Below are positions 1-5,104 of a stretch of DNA of 8,021 nt, piece after piece. A program made the translations under genes and the position numbers. Positions within the stretch are counted from its first letter, which is position 1. Each line of letters opens with the position of its first letter. This stretch comes from Candidatus Magasanikiibacteriota bacterium (lineage in GTDB: Bacteria > Patescibacteriota > Patescibacteriia > Magasanikbacterales > GWA2-37-8). Below the pieces are notes generated by a model. It was not told where the DNA came from and ran no database searches. It saw only the letters and a program-made list of their open reading frames with translations. The DNA lies in assembly GCA_026396535.1 (NCBI GenBank), contig JAPLWP010000029.1:1-8021 (forward strand), read 5' to 3'.

Positions 1-2
1 CC

Positions 3-326
3 AAGGGTCAGCGCAAGTATCTGCGGCGTAAATTGCCTCAGGAGCGTCAGCTGGCCTACGAACGTGCTCAGCAGGAACGCGAACGGGTTCGTCAGATCGA
101 ACTGCAGAAGATCGCGGATCGTAACAAGCAGATGGCTTCGCGGTTGACCTTCTCCGTGCCATCGTTCGCTCCGGTGAAGACCGCTCCTGTGCCGGTCCAG
201 CCGGTGCGTCCTGCCTATTGGACGTGCAAGGCCAATGTCCAGAGCGGCTACTTCTCTGGAATCTGTGACGAGCTGAACTTCAGCAACACCTGCACCTACT
301 GTGGTGCGGCTCGCCCGGCAGCGTGA
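3..326 (+). CDS. C-terminal part of a small basic protein with a RanBP2-like zinc finger (5' end outside window)
   Basis: The frame is open from the first base, so the true start probably lies upstream; the first internal start candidates (TTG at 33, CTG at 21) have no SD. The visible 107 residues have three parts. The first is a charged Arg/Gln/Glu-rich stretch that looks like a helix or coiled coil. The second is a Pro/Val-rich linker (around SFAPVKTAPVPVQPV). The third is a Cys-containing end with W-x-C, then C-x3-N, then C-x2-C followed by GAARP. This resembles the RanBP2-type zinc finger (W-x-C-x2-4-C-x3-N-x6-C-x2-C, often ending RP), but the first Cys pair is 12 residues apart and the N-to-C spacing is shorter. 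Such fingers bind RNA or protein; the role here is unknown. The stop runs straight into a GAGGAG and a mini-ORF. G+C is high, unlike the downstream operon. Confidence 0.7.
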   Translation, partial: KGQRKYLRRKLPQERQLAYERAQQERERVRQIELQKIADRNKQMASRLTFSVPSFAPVKTAPVPVQPVRPAYWTCKANVQSGYFSGICDELNFSNTCTYCGAARPAA

Positions 327-332
327 GGAGCT

Positions 333-359
333 ATGCGCTACTCCACCGGACCGCCTTGA
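333..359 (+). other. Candidate mini-ORF (8 codons) after the zinc-finger gene
   Basis: GAGGAG at 325-330 overlaps the stop of the preceding gene and lies 2 bases before an ATG. The ATG opens MRYSTGPP and a TGA. The SD-to-ATG gap is shorter than ideal. The stop falls at the start of the loop of a possible GC stem (351-355 CCGCC with 375-379 GGCGG). It ends in Pro-Pro at the stop, a context known to slow termination. A similar mini-ORF follows the next gene (1161-1190), which is the main reason to record it. Translation is not proven. Confidence 0.25.
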
Positions 360-388
360 AATAGAGGTGGGTAGGGCGGAGGAAGATT

Positions 389-453
389 ACATCGACCACC
401 AAACTACTTTGTATAAAATATTTTTGTACAGGGTAGTGTGGTCGATGTTTTTT
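389..453 (+). terminator. Long hairpin with CAA bulge and T-tract (terminator 1)
   Basis: Bases 389-399 pair perfectly with 438-448. CAA at 400-402 bulges out on the 5' side. Bases 403-418 then pair with 422-437 (including three G-U wobbles), leaving the triloop TAT. Six Ts (448-453) follow or overlap the 3' arm, as in an intrinsic terminator. At 27 bp it is much longer than a usual terminator stem. It sits between the zinc-finger unit and the promoter at 465. The same fold with a different sequence recurs at 1221-1289. Confidence 0.8.
422..435 (+). repeat. Left copy of a 14-bp inverted repeat
   Basis: TTTTGTACAGGGTA here is the exact reverse complement of 1289-1302. The two copies bracket the promoter, leader, orphan gene and second terminator, about 880 bases in all. 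This copy lies inside the 3' arm of hairpin 1. The core TGTACA is palindromic. No target-site duplication is visible outside the pair. Confidence 0.75.
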
Positions 454-464
454 GTTGGAAATAC

Positions 465-493
465 TTGACAAATTGCCTTATTTAGTGTATGAT
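465..493 (+). promoter_or_regulatory. Strong sigma70-type promoter for the orphan gene
   Basis: A perfect -35 TTGACA (465-470) is followed by a 17-base spacer and a -10 TATGAT (488-493). Transcription should begin near base 500, giving a leader of about 95 bases before the gene at 596. The promoter stands directly after terminator 1, so the gene downstream is an independent transcription unit. Confidence 0.85.
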
Positions 494-517
494 CGCCAGT
501 TAATTAAGGGTCATCAT

Positions 518-559
518 ATGAAGCGCGTCCAAATAGGTTGGCCGTGGTTCATACCGTGA
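518..559 (+). other. Candidate 13-codon leader peptide in the 5' UTR
   Basis: AAGGG (506-510) lies 7 bases before an ATG opening MKRVQIGWPWFIP and a TGA. The SD and spacing are good, and the ORF begins about 18 bases after the predicted transcription start. The peptide has two Trp in WPW and ends with Pro at the stop. A second ATG in the same frame at 572, preceded closely by AAGGA, opens MATR and stops with TAG at 584-586, inside the SD region of the main gene. This could be a leader that controls translation of the downstream gene, but no terminator/antiterminator pair could be resolved by eye. Confidence 0.4.
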
Positions 560-595
560 TCCGTTAAGGACATGGCAACTCGTTAGGGGGAAAAG

Positions 596-1144
596 ATGCT
601 GGAGATAATTCTGGAACCGAAATTCAAGGGCAAGGTCCTTACCGGCCGAGTCAAGGCGCACTGCGGAGTGCTGACCTGGTCGTTTTGCACCGCTGAAGGT
701 GGTGTGGCGATCGTGGAAGCTTTTGTCCGCGAACGCGTCTGGGGCTGGCGAGAAACCCGTCCGCTGTGCAAGCAGATTGAAGCGACTTTCCACAAGGATG
801 CCGGCAAGTTGGCCGCTTGGCTCAACATGTTCGAGTCCACCTCCTGTGATGTGGCCGTTCAGCCCGTCCATCTGGTGGATCAGGTCGGAGCTTCGTTGGC
901 CATCAGTGGCAGTTCGTTGCACGACGGCGTGGTGGCGACGGTCGGTACTGCAGTCTGCATGTTGGACAACTACCTCGTTCGCGGGGTGTTGCGCAACGGC
1001 GACTGCATCTCCGCGACGCAACAGATGCTCCAGGCGGGCATGCGTGACGTCATTTCGGAAAAGGCGTTTCGTACTTTGACCGGCGGCGTTTCTCTGTCCG
1101 GGTTCAGCGAGTACGGCTATCGCCAGATGGTCGGTCAACTCTAG
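596..1144 (+). CDS. Orphan 182-residue protein, function unknown
   Basis: I do not recognise this protein. It starts at ATG 596 after a G-rich SD (AGGGGG at 585-590, 5 bases upstream) and is framed by its own promoter (465-493) and terminator (1221-1289), which argues that it is real. The sequence looks soluble: no signal peptide and no clear membrane helix, although residues about 101-124 are fairly hydrophobic and rich in Gly, Ser and Val. It has six Cys (23, 31, 58, 84, 121, 137), not spaced as a classical zinc motif, and a Trp-containing stretch near 48-52 (RVWGW). Its G+C (57% over 781-840) and strong SD are unlike the SUF operon. A longer antisense frame (500-1300) covers it but has the low-information composition of a shadow. 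It could be a lineage-specific or transferred accessory gene. Confidence 0.75.
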   Translation: MLEIILEPKFKGKVLTGRVKAHCGVLTWSFCTAEGGVAIVEAFVRERVWGWRETRPLCKQIEATFHKDAGKLAAWLNMFESTSCDVAVQPVHLVDQVGASLAISGSSLHDGVVATVGTAVCMLDNYLVRGVLRNGDCISATQQMLQAGMRDVISEKAFRTLTGGVSLSGFSEYGYRQMVGQL

Positions 1145-1160
1145 TTTAGAGGAGGGGAAG

Positions 1161-1190
1161 ATGGTTTCTATCCGTGCTCCGCCCCAATAA
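1161..1190 (+). other. Candidate mini-ORF (9 codons) after the orphan gene
   Basis: GGAGGGG (1151-1157) is the strongest SD in the window and lies 3 bases before an ATG that opens MVSIRAPPQ and a TAA. The position, just after a gene and before a hairpin terminator, matches the mini-ORF at 333-359, and both peptides end in Pro-Pro or Pro-Pro-Gln. The TAA lies in the loop of the hairpin 1180-1196. A ribosome terminating here would block that hairpin. Translation is not proven. Confidence 0.35.
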
Positions 1191-1196
1191 AGGGCG
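1180..1196 (+). other. Small GC hairpin overlapping the mini-ORF stop
   Basis: CGCCC (1180-1184) pairs with GGGCG (1192-1196) around the 7-base loop CAATAAA, which contains the stop of the mini-ORF. No T-tract follows, so it is not itself a terminator. A weaker counterpart (351-355 with 375-379) occupies the same place after the zinc-finger gene. Confidence 0.45.
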
Positions 1197-1220
1197 ATAG
1201 GAAGGAGTGTGGAGACAAAG

Positions 1221-1289
1221 AAAGCCGCGCACCAACCTATTTTGTTTCTAAATTTTTGGAAATAAAATAGGGTGCGCGGCTTTTGTTTT
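1221..1289 (+). terminator. Long hairpin with CAA bulge and T-rich tail (terminator 2)
   Basis: Bases 1221-1232 pair perfectly with 1272-1283. CAA at 1233-1235 bulges on the 5' side. Bases 1236-1251 pair with 1256-1271 with two G-U wobbles and a loop of about four bases. TTTTGTTTT follows the stem. It closes the transcription unit of the orphan gene. Its architecture is nearly identical to 389-453 although most of the paired bases differ. Confidence 0.8.
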
Positions 1290-1302
1290 ACCCTGTACAA
1301 AA
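1289..1302 (+). repeat. Right copy of the 14-bp inverted repeat
   Basis: TACCCTGTACAAAA is the exact reverse complement of 422-435. Here the repeat lies just outside hairpin 2, and its TGTACA (1294-1299) also serves as the likely -35 of the trhO-suf promoter. In orientation the pair could be terminal repeats of a small element or sites of inversion, but no transposase or recombinase is in the window. Confidence 0.75.
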
Positions 1303-1322
1303 CCCCATTTTTTGTGTAAGAT
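1294..1322 (+). promoter_or_regulatory. Probable promoter of the trhO-suf operon
   Basis: TGTACA (1294-1299, four of six matches to TTGACA) and TAAGAT (1317-1322, close to TATAAT) are separated by 17 bases. Transcription would start near 1329, about 16 bases before the trhO ATG, leaving little room for a regulatory leader. No binding site for an Fe-S regulator such as IscR or SufR could be recognised. All genes to the window end lie on this strand without a visible terminator. Confidence 0.5.
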
Positions 1323-1344
1323 AGTGGTTGATAAGTTAAACAAT

Positions 1345-2316
1345 ATGTATCAAATAGTCTTATTTTATAAATACATTCAGATAGACAATCCGCAAGCGTT
1401 GATGAACGCTCAGCGTCAGCTTTGCGCTGCTCTTGGCCTCAAAGGCCGTCTTATTATTGCTACCGAGGGAGTGAACGGTACTTTTGAAGGAACTCGTGAA
1501 AATATTGCCAAATATATTGAGGCACTTAAATCAGACGCTCGTTTTAGTGATGTTCATTTTAAATTGAGCGATGGCACTGGAGATGCTTTTCCGAGACTAT
1601 CTATAAAAGTGCGTAAAGAAATTGTGAGCTCGCATTTGGGAGAAAAAGATATTGATCCACGTGTGACTACCGGAAAATACTTGCAAGCAGAACAATTACA
1701 CGAATGGATTCATAGTGGCAAAGAATTTTATATTGTGGACATGCGCAATGATTATGAATTTGATGTCGGTCGTTTTGCCGGATCTATTTTGCCGCCCCTG
1801 AAAAATTTCCGTGATCTGTCTGGAATTTTGCCAACGTTGAAAAGTCTACAAGACAAAACTGTGGTGACGGTCTGTACTGGTGGTGTGCGCTGTGAAAAAG
1901 CTTCTGGATTTTTGGTAAAAAATGGTTTTAATGATGTGTATCAGCTTTTTGGTGGGATAGTGACTTACATGGAAAAATATCCAAATGAAGATTTCAAAGG
2001 TGCTTTGTATGTTTTTGATGGTCGTGTCACAATGGGTTTTAATTTGAACGACGCAAAACATGAAGTAGTAGGCAAGTGTTGGCTCTGTAAAAATCCTGCA
2101 GAAAAATATTTGGATTGTGCTTATTTGCATTGTCGTGGTAAACGCCATTTTCTCTGCTGTGAAAGCTGTGAAAAAACCAAGCAAGGATATTGCAGTACGA
2201 TTTGTAAACTAAAAGAAAAGTCTGGACCGATCGCGTTGACCATTGAACGTTTTTACTATAAAATAGGTAGTGTAATAAAAAAATACCATGTCCAAAAAAA
2301 CCACGCTACAAATTAA
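1345..2316 (+). CDS. trhO: tRNA uridine-34 hydroxylase, rhodanese family
   Basis: TrhO (YceA family) makes 5-hydroxyuridine at wobble position 34 of tRNA in the cytoplasm; in E. coli its route is known to depend on oxygen, unlike the prephenate-dependent TrhP route. The start chosen is ATG 1345, which gives the family's usual N-terminus (YQIVLFYKY); the in-frame TTG at 1312 lies upstream of the predicted transcription start. Of 323 residues, the first 100 or so form the N-terminal domain with TEGVNGTFEGT (40-50). A rhodanese domain follows with VDMRNDYEFDVG (131-142) and the catalytic loop CTGGVRCEK (177-185, nucleophile C177). A Cys-rich C-terminus comes last (C245, C248, C258, C263, C271, C272, C275, C283, C287), typical of the family and probably metal binding. 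The last 29 bases overlap sufC in another frame. No SD is visible. Confidence 0.92.
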   Translation: MYQIVLFYKYIQIDNPQALMNAQRQLCAALGLKGRLIIATEGVNGTFEGTRENIAKYIEALKSDARFSDVHFKLSDGTGDAFPRLSIKVRKEIVSSHLGEKDIDPRVTTGKYLQAEQLHEWIHSGKEFYIVDMRNDYEFDVGRFAGSILPPLKNFRDLSGILPTLKSLQDKTVVTVCTGGVRCEKASGFLVKNGFNDVYQLFGGIVTYMEKYPNEDFKGALYVFDGRVTMGFNLNDAKHEVVGKCWLCKNPAEKYLDCAYLHCRGKRHFLCCESCEKTKQGYCSTICKLKEKSGPIALTIERFYYKIGSVIKKYHVQKNHATN

Positions 2317-3055
2317 AAATCTTCAAGCTTCAATTGACGGTATTAAAATTTTAAACGGCGTCTCTTTAAATGTATCTTCCGGTGAAGTGCATGTCATCAT
2401 GGGACAAAATGGCTCTGGTAAATCTACTTTGCTTTCGGTGCTCATGGGCCATCCTCGCTATGATGTGGATGGTGGTAGTGTTATGCTCGATAAAAAAAAT
2501 ATTCTCAAAATGTCTCCGGACCAGCGTGCTCACGTCGGTTTATTTTTGGGCTTTCAGCATCCGCAAGTAGTGGCCGGTGTGTCATACGGAAATTTTTTGC
2601 GCACCGCTCGTAATACTGTGGCGACTGCGCGCGACAAAAAAGCCGTTTCTATTTCACCGATGGATTTTTCCAAAGCTATGAAAGAAGAAATGGGCCGATT
2701 AAAAATCGATCCAATCTTTATTTCCCGTTCCGTGAATGAAGGTTTCTCCGGCGGTGAAAAGAAAAAATCCGAAGTATTGCAGATGGCGATGCTTGAGCCA
2801 ACAATTGCTTTCCTCGATGAAATTGATTCGGGTCTTGATATTGATGCTTTGAAAATTGTCGCCAAAGAATTAGTTGCGCTTCATAAAAAACAAAAAATGG
2901 CTTTGATTGTAGTCAGTCACAATCCAAAATTAATTGCTCTATTGTCGCCAAAAAAAGTACATGTAATGTCCAAAGGAAAGATTGTGAAAAGTGGCGGCAA
3001 AGATCTCGTGAAAAAAATTGAAAAAGGCGGCTACGATGCTTTTCTAAAAAAATAA
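2288..3055 (+). CDS. sufC: Fe-S cluster assembly ATPase
   Basis: SufC is the cytoplasmic ABC-type ATPase of the SUF machine; it binds SufB and SufD and drives the shape change that permits cluster assembly. All motifs are present in 255 residues, the normal length: Walker A GQNGSGKST (39-47), Q-loop Q90 in LGFQHP, signature FSGGEKKKSE (153-162), Walker B IAFLDEID (173-180, catalytic E178), D-loop SGLD (181-184) and the switch His H211 in VSHN. The FSGGEKKK signature and the HPRYDV insert after Walker A are hallmarks of SufC as opposed to transporter ATPases. No membrane partner is nearby. The ATG lies inside the 3' end of trhO with no SD, so translation may depend on ribosomes finishing trhO. 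The gap to sufB is 9 bases. Confidence 0.97.
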   Translation: MSKKTTLQIKNLQASIDGIKILNGVSLNVSSGEVHVIMGQNGSGKSTLLSVLMGHPRYDVDGGSVMLDKKNILKMSPDQRAHVGLFLGFQHPQVVAGVSYGNFLRTARNTVATARDKKAVSISPMDFSKAMKEEMGRLKIDPIFISRSVNEGFSGGEKKKSEVLQMAMLEPTIAFLDEIDSGLDIDALKIVAKELVALHKKQKMALIVVSHNPKLIALLSPKKVHVMSKGKIVKSGGKDLVKKIEKGGYDAFLKK

Positions 3056-3064
3056 TTTTGGCCT

Positions 3065-4483
3065 ATGGCCGTACCTCAAAAAACTAAAAAACTTCTCGCC
3101 AATACTGGCGACTCTTCCGCTTTTAGCTTCAAAACCAAAACTAAGAGTGTTTTTGAATCTCAGCGTGGTCTTACCGAGCGCGTGATCCGCGAAATTTCCG
3201 CTTTCAAGGATGAGCCACAGTGGATGCTAGATTACCGCCTCAAAGCTCATCAGATTTTTCTCAAAGCCAATATGCCTACTTGGGGTGCGGATTTGTCTGG
3301 TATTGATTTTGATAATATTCGCTACTACGTGCGTCCACAAGATAAATCCAAAACCAAATGGGAAGACGTACCGTCAGAAATTAAAGACACTTTTGAAAAA
3401 CTCGGTATCCCAGAAGCCGAAAGAAAATTTTTGGCTGGTGCGGGTGCGCAATTTGAATCAGAAATGGTATATCACTCTGTCCAAGAAAGCCTTTCCAAAC
3501 AAGGTGTGATTTTTGAATCTACAGATGATGGATTGAAAAATCATCCTGAACTTTTTAGAAAATATTTTGGCACTATCATTCCTGCCCACGATAATAAATT
3601 TTCGGCACTTAATTCAGCCGTGTGGTCTGGAGGATCTTTTATTTATATTCCAAAAGGCGTGCATGTAGAGCTCCCACTGCAGGCTTATTTCCGTATCAAT
3701 ACTGAAAACATGGGACAGTTTGAGCGTACACTTATTATTGCGGATGAAGGCAGTAGTGTGCACTATGTAGAAGGCTGTACCGCACCTACTTATTCTTCTG
3801 ATTCTCTCCATAGCGCTGTGGTGGAAATTATCGTCCTCAAAGGAGCGCGCGTGCAATATACTACTATTCAAAATTGGTCTAGCAATGTTTACAATCTAGT
3901 GACCAAACGTGCGTTTGCGCACGAAGACGCTGAAATGTTTTGGCTGGATTGCAATCTTGGATCCAAAGTCACAATGAAATATCCAAGTATTATTTTGGCC
4001 GGCAAACGTGCCAAAGGTGAAATTCAATCACTGGCTTTTGCGGCTCACGGTCAGCACCAAGATGCGGGCGGAAAAGTAATACATTTGGCACCGGACACCA
4101 GCTCTACAATTGTTTCCAAATCTATTTCCAAAGATAATGGTCGCTCTACCTATCGCGGCTTAGTGAAGGTGGTCAAAGGTGCCACGAATGTAAAAACTCG
4201 CGTGGTCTGTGATGCTCTGATGCTGGATTCATCTTCTCGCTCTGATACTTATCCGACTATGGATATTAAAGAGCAAGACGTAGCTGTGGCGCACGAAGCT
4301 ACCGTGGCCAAAATTGGTGAAGAAGAATTGTTTTATCTCATGAGCCGAGGCCTCACCGAAGAGCAAGCCGCTACGATGATCGTAAATGGTTTTGCCGCAC
4401 CAATTGTAAAACAATTGCCGATGGAATATGCCGTAGAGCTCAATCGTTTGTTGGCTCTAGAAATGACCGGTTCAGTTGGATAA
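3065..4483 (+). CDS. sufB: Fe-S cluster assembly scaffold protein SufB
   Basis: SufB is the core of the SufBCD scaffold on which nascent clusters are built from persulfide sulfur and iron. The 472 residues match the usual family length. The N-terminal helical part includes [14 protein letters not shown] (48-61). The beta-helix core includes [17 protein letters not shown] (194-210), YVEGCTAP (234-241) and the run of strands to about 380. The C-terminal helical part ends near LEMTGSVG. Residues aligned by eye with the E. coli sites are C382 in VVCDALML (equivalent of C405, the sulfur acceptor) and H410-E411 in [12 protein letters not shown] (equivalents of H433 and E434). The N-terminal CxxCxxxC of E. 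coli SufB is absent, as in many other SufB proteins. The gene overlaps nothing, but an in-frame TTG for sufD lies in its last codons. Confidence 0.97.
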   Translation: MAVPQKTKKLLANTGDSSAFSFKTKTKSVFESQRGLTERVIREISAFKDEPQWMLDYRLKAHQIFLKANMPTWGADLSGIDFDNIRYYVRPQDKSKTKWEDVPSEIKDTFEKLGIPEAERKFLAGAGAQFESEMVYHSVQESLSKQGVIFESTDDGLKNHPELFRKYFGTIIPAHDNKFSALNSAVWSGGSFIYIPKGVHVELPLQAYFRINTENMGQFERTLIIADEGSSVHYVEGCTAPTYSSDSLHSAVVEIIVLKGARVQYTTIQNWSSNVYNLVTKRAFAHEDAEMFWLDCNLGSKVTMKYPSIILAGKRAKGEIQSLAFAAHGQHQDAGGKVIHLAPDTSSTIVSKSISKDNGRSTYRGLVKVVKGATNVKTRVVCDALMLDSSSRSDTYPTMDIKEQDVAVAHEATVAKIGEEELFYLMSRGLTEEQAATMIVNGFAAPIVKQLPMEYAVELNRLLALEMTGSVG

Positions 4484-4487
4484 TTTT

Positions 4488-5102
4488 ATGACAAAAAAAG
4501 AAATTCGTTTTATTGAAACTATCCCGAACGAAACTATTACTTTGGCTCCAAAGTCTGATTTGGTTTTGGTGGGATTGATTACTCAGGGCTGGGAAGGGAC
4601 ACGTGAATTTAAAATTGATGCCTCGGGCGAGGGGAGTAGTTTTCGCGGTATATTTTTTGTGCTAGGAGAAAAGAAAGATTCTTTTTTGGTAAATATTACC
4701 AGCATCCATAATGCGAACGACACCCTTATTCACACTCGCGTTCGTGCTGCTTTGATGGATAGCGCGGTTTGTAATATTTCCGGTGTAGCCAAGGTGCAAG
4801 AAAAAATAATTGGCGCTGATTCGTATTTTTCTCATCATACTTTGCTGCTTTCAGAAAATTCTTCCGCCAAAGCGGCGCCGAATTTGGAAATTAAAAGTGA
4901 TAGTGTGAAAGCTGGACACGCCGCTAGTGTAGGCAAGGTAGACGAAGAAGCTTTATTTTATTTACTCTCCCGCGGTATTAGTCAAAAGGATGCGAAAGCA
5001 TTACTCGTGCAAGGATTTTTTGAAACAGAAATGAGCGGTATTGAAGATGAACATATTAAAAGTGTAATTCGTGAAGCTCTCACTAAATTTCTTTTTAAAT
5101 AA
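4488..5102 (+). CDS. sufD: Short SufD-like scaffold subunit
   Basis: SufD pairs with SufB through the beta-helix and with SufC through its C-terminal helices. This copy has only 204 residues, about half of E. coli SufD (423). It lacks the N-terminal helical domain and begins almost directly with beta-helix strands (about 6-135). The C-terminal part is well conserved: LEIKSDSVKAGHAASVGKVD (133-152) and EEALFYLLSRGI (153-164). H144 matches E. coli SufD H360, a residue needed for cluster assembly; the nearby Cys (C358) is replaced by Ala. The start chosen is ATG 4488; a TTG at 4476 would overlap sufB. Position between sufB and sufS supports the name. A diverged SufB paralogue is the alternative, but the KAGHAASVG motif is SufD-like. 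There is no clear SD. Confidence 0.88.
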   Translation: MTKKEIRFIETIPNETITLAPKSDLVLVGLITQGWEGTREFKIDASGEGSSFRGIFFVLGEKKDSFLVNITSIHNANDTLIHTRVRAALMDSAVCNISGVAKVQEKIIGADSYFSHHTLLLSENSSAKAAPNLEIKSDSVKAGHAASVGKVDEEALFYLLSRGISQKDAKALLVQGFFETEMSGIEDEHIKSVIREALTKFLFK

Positions 5103-5104
5103 TT

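Noticed and set aside
518..586. UGA recoding (Gly) joining the two leader mini-ORFs
   Set aside because: TGA is a genuine stop for sufS and for the zinc-finger gene, and a TAG still ends the joined frame at 584-586.
500..595. Riboswitch in the leader of the orphan gene
   Set aside because: No known aptamer pattern or convincing long stem could be recognised by eye.
389..1289. Hairpins as integron attC sites
   Set aside because: The bulged long stems recall attC, but the RYYYAAC and GTTRRRY boxes are absent and no integrase is in the window.
500..1300. 266-codon antisense ORF over the orphan gene
   Set aside because: It starts inside the inverted repeat, crosses a terminator hairpin and the leader, has no promoter or SD, and its composition (runs of His, Arg, Gln) is that of a shadow frame of a GC-rich gene.
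1312..1344. TTG start for trhO adding 11 residues
   Set aside because: It lies upstream of the predicted transcription start, and the ATG at 1345 gives the normal family N-terminus.
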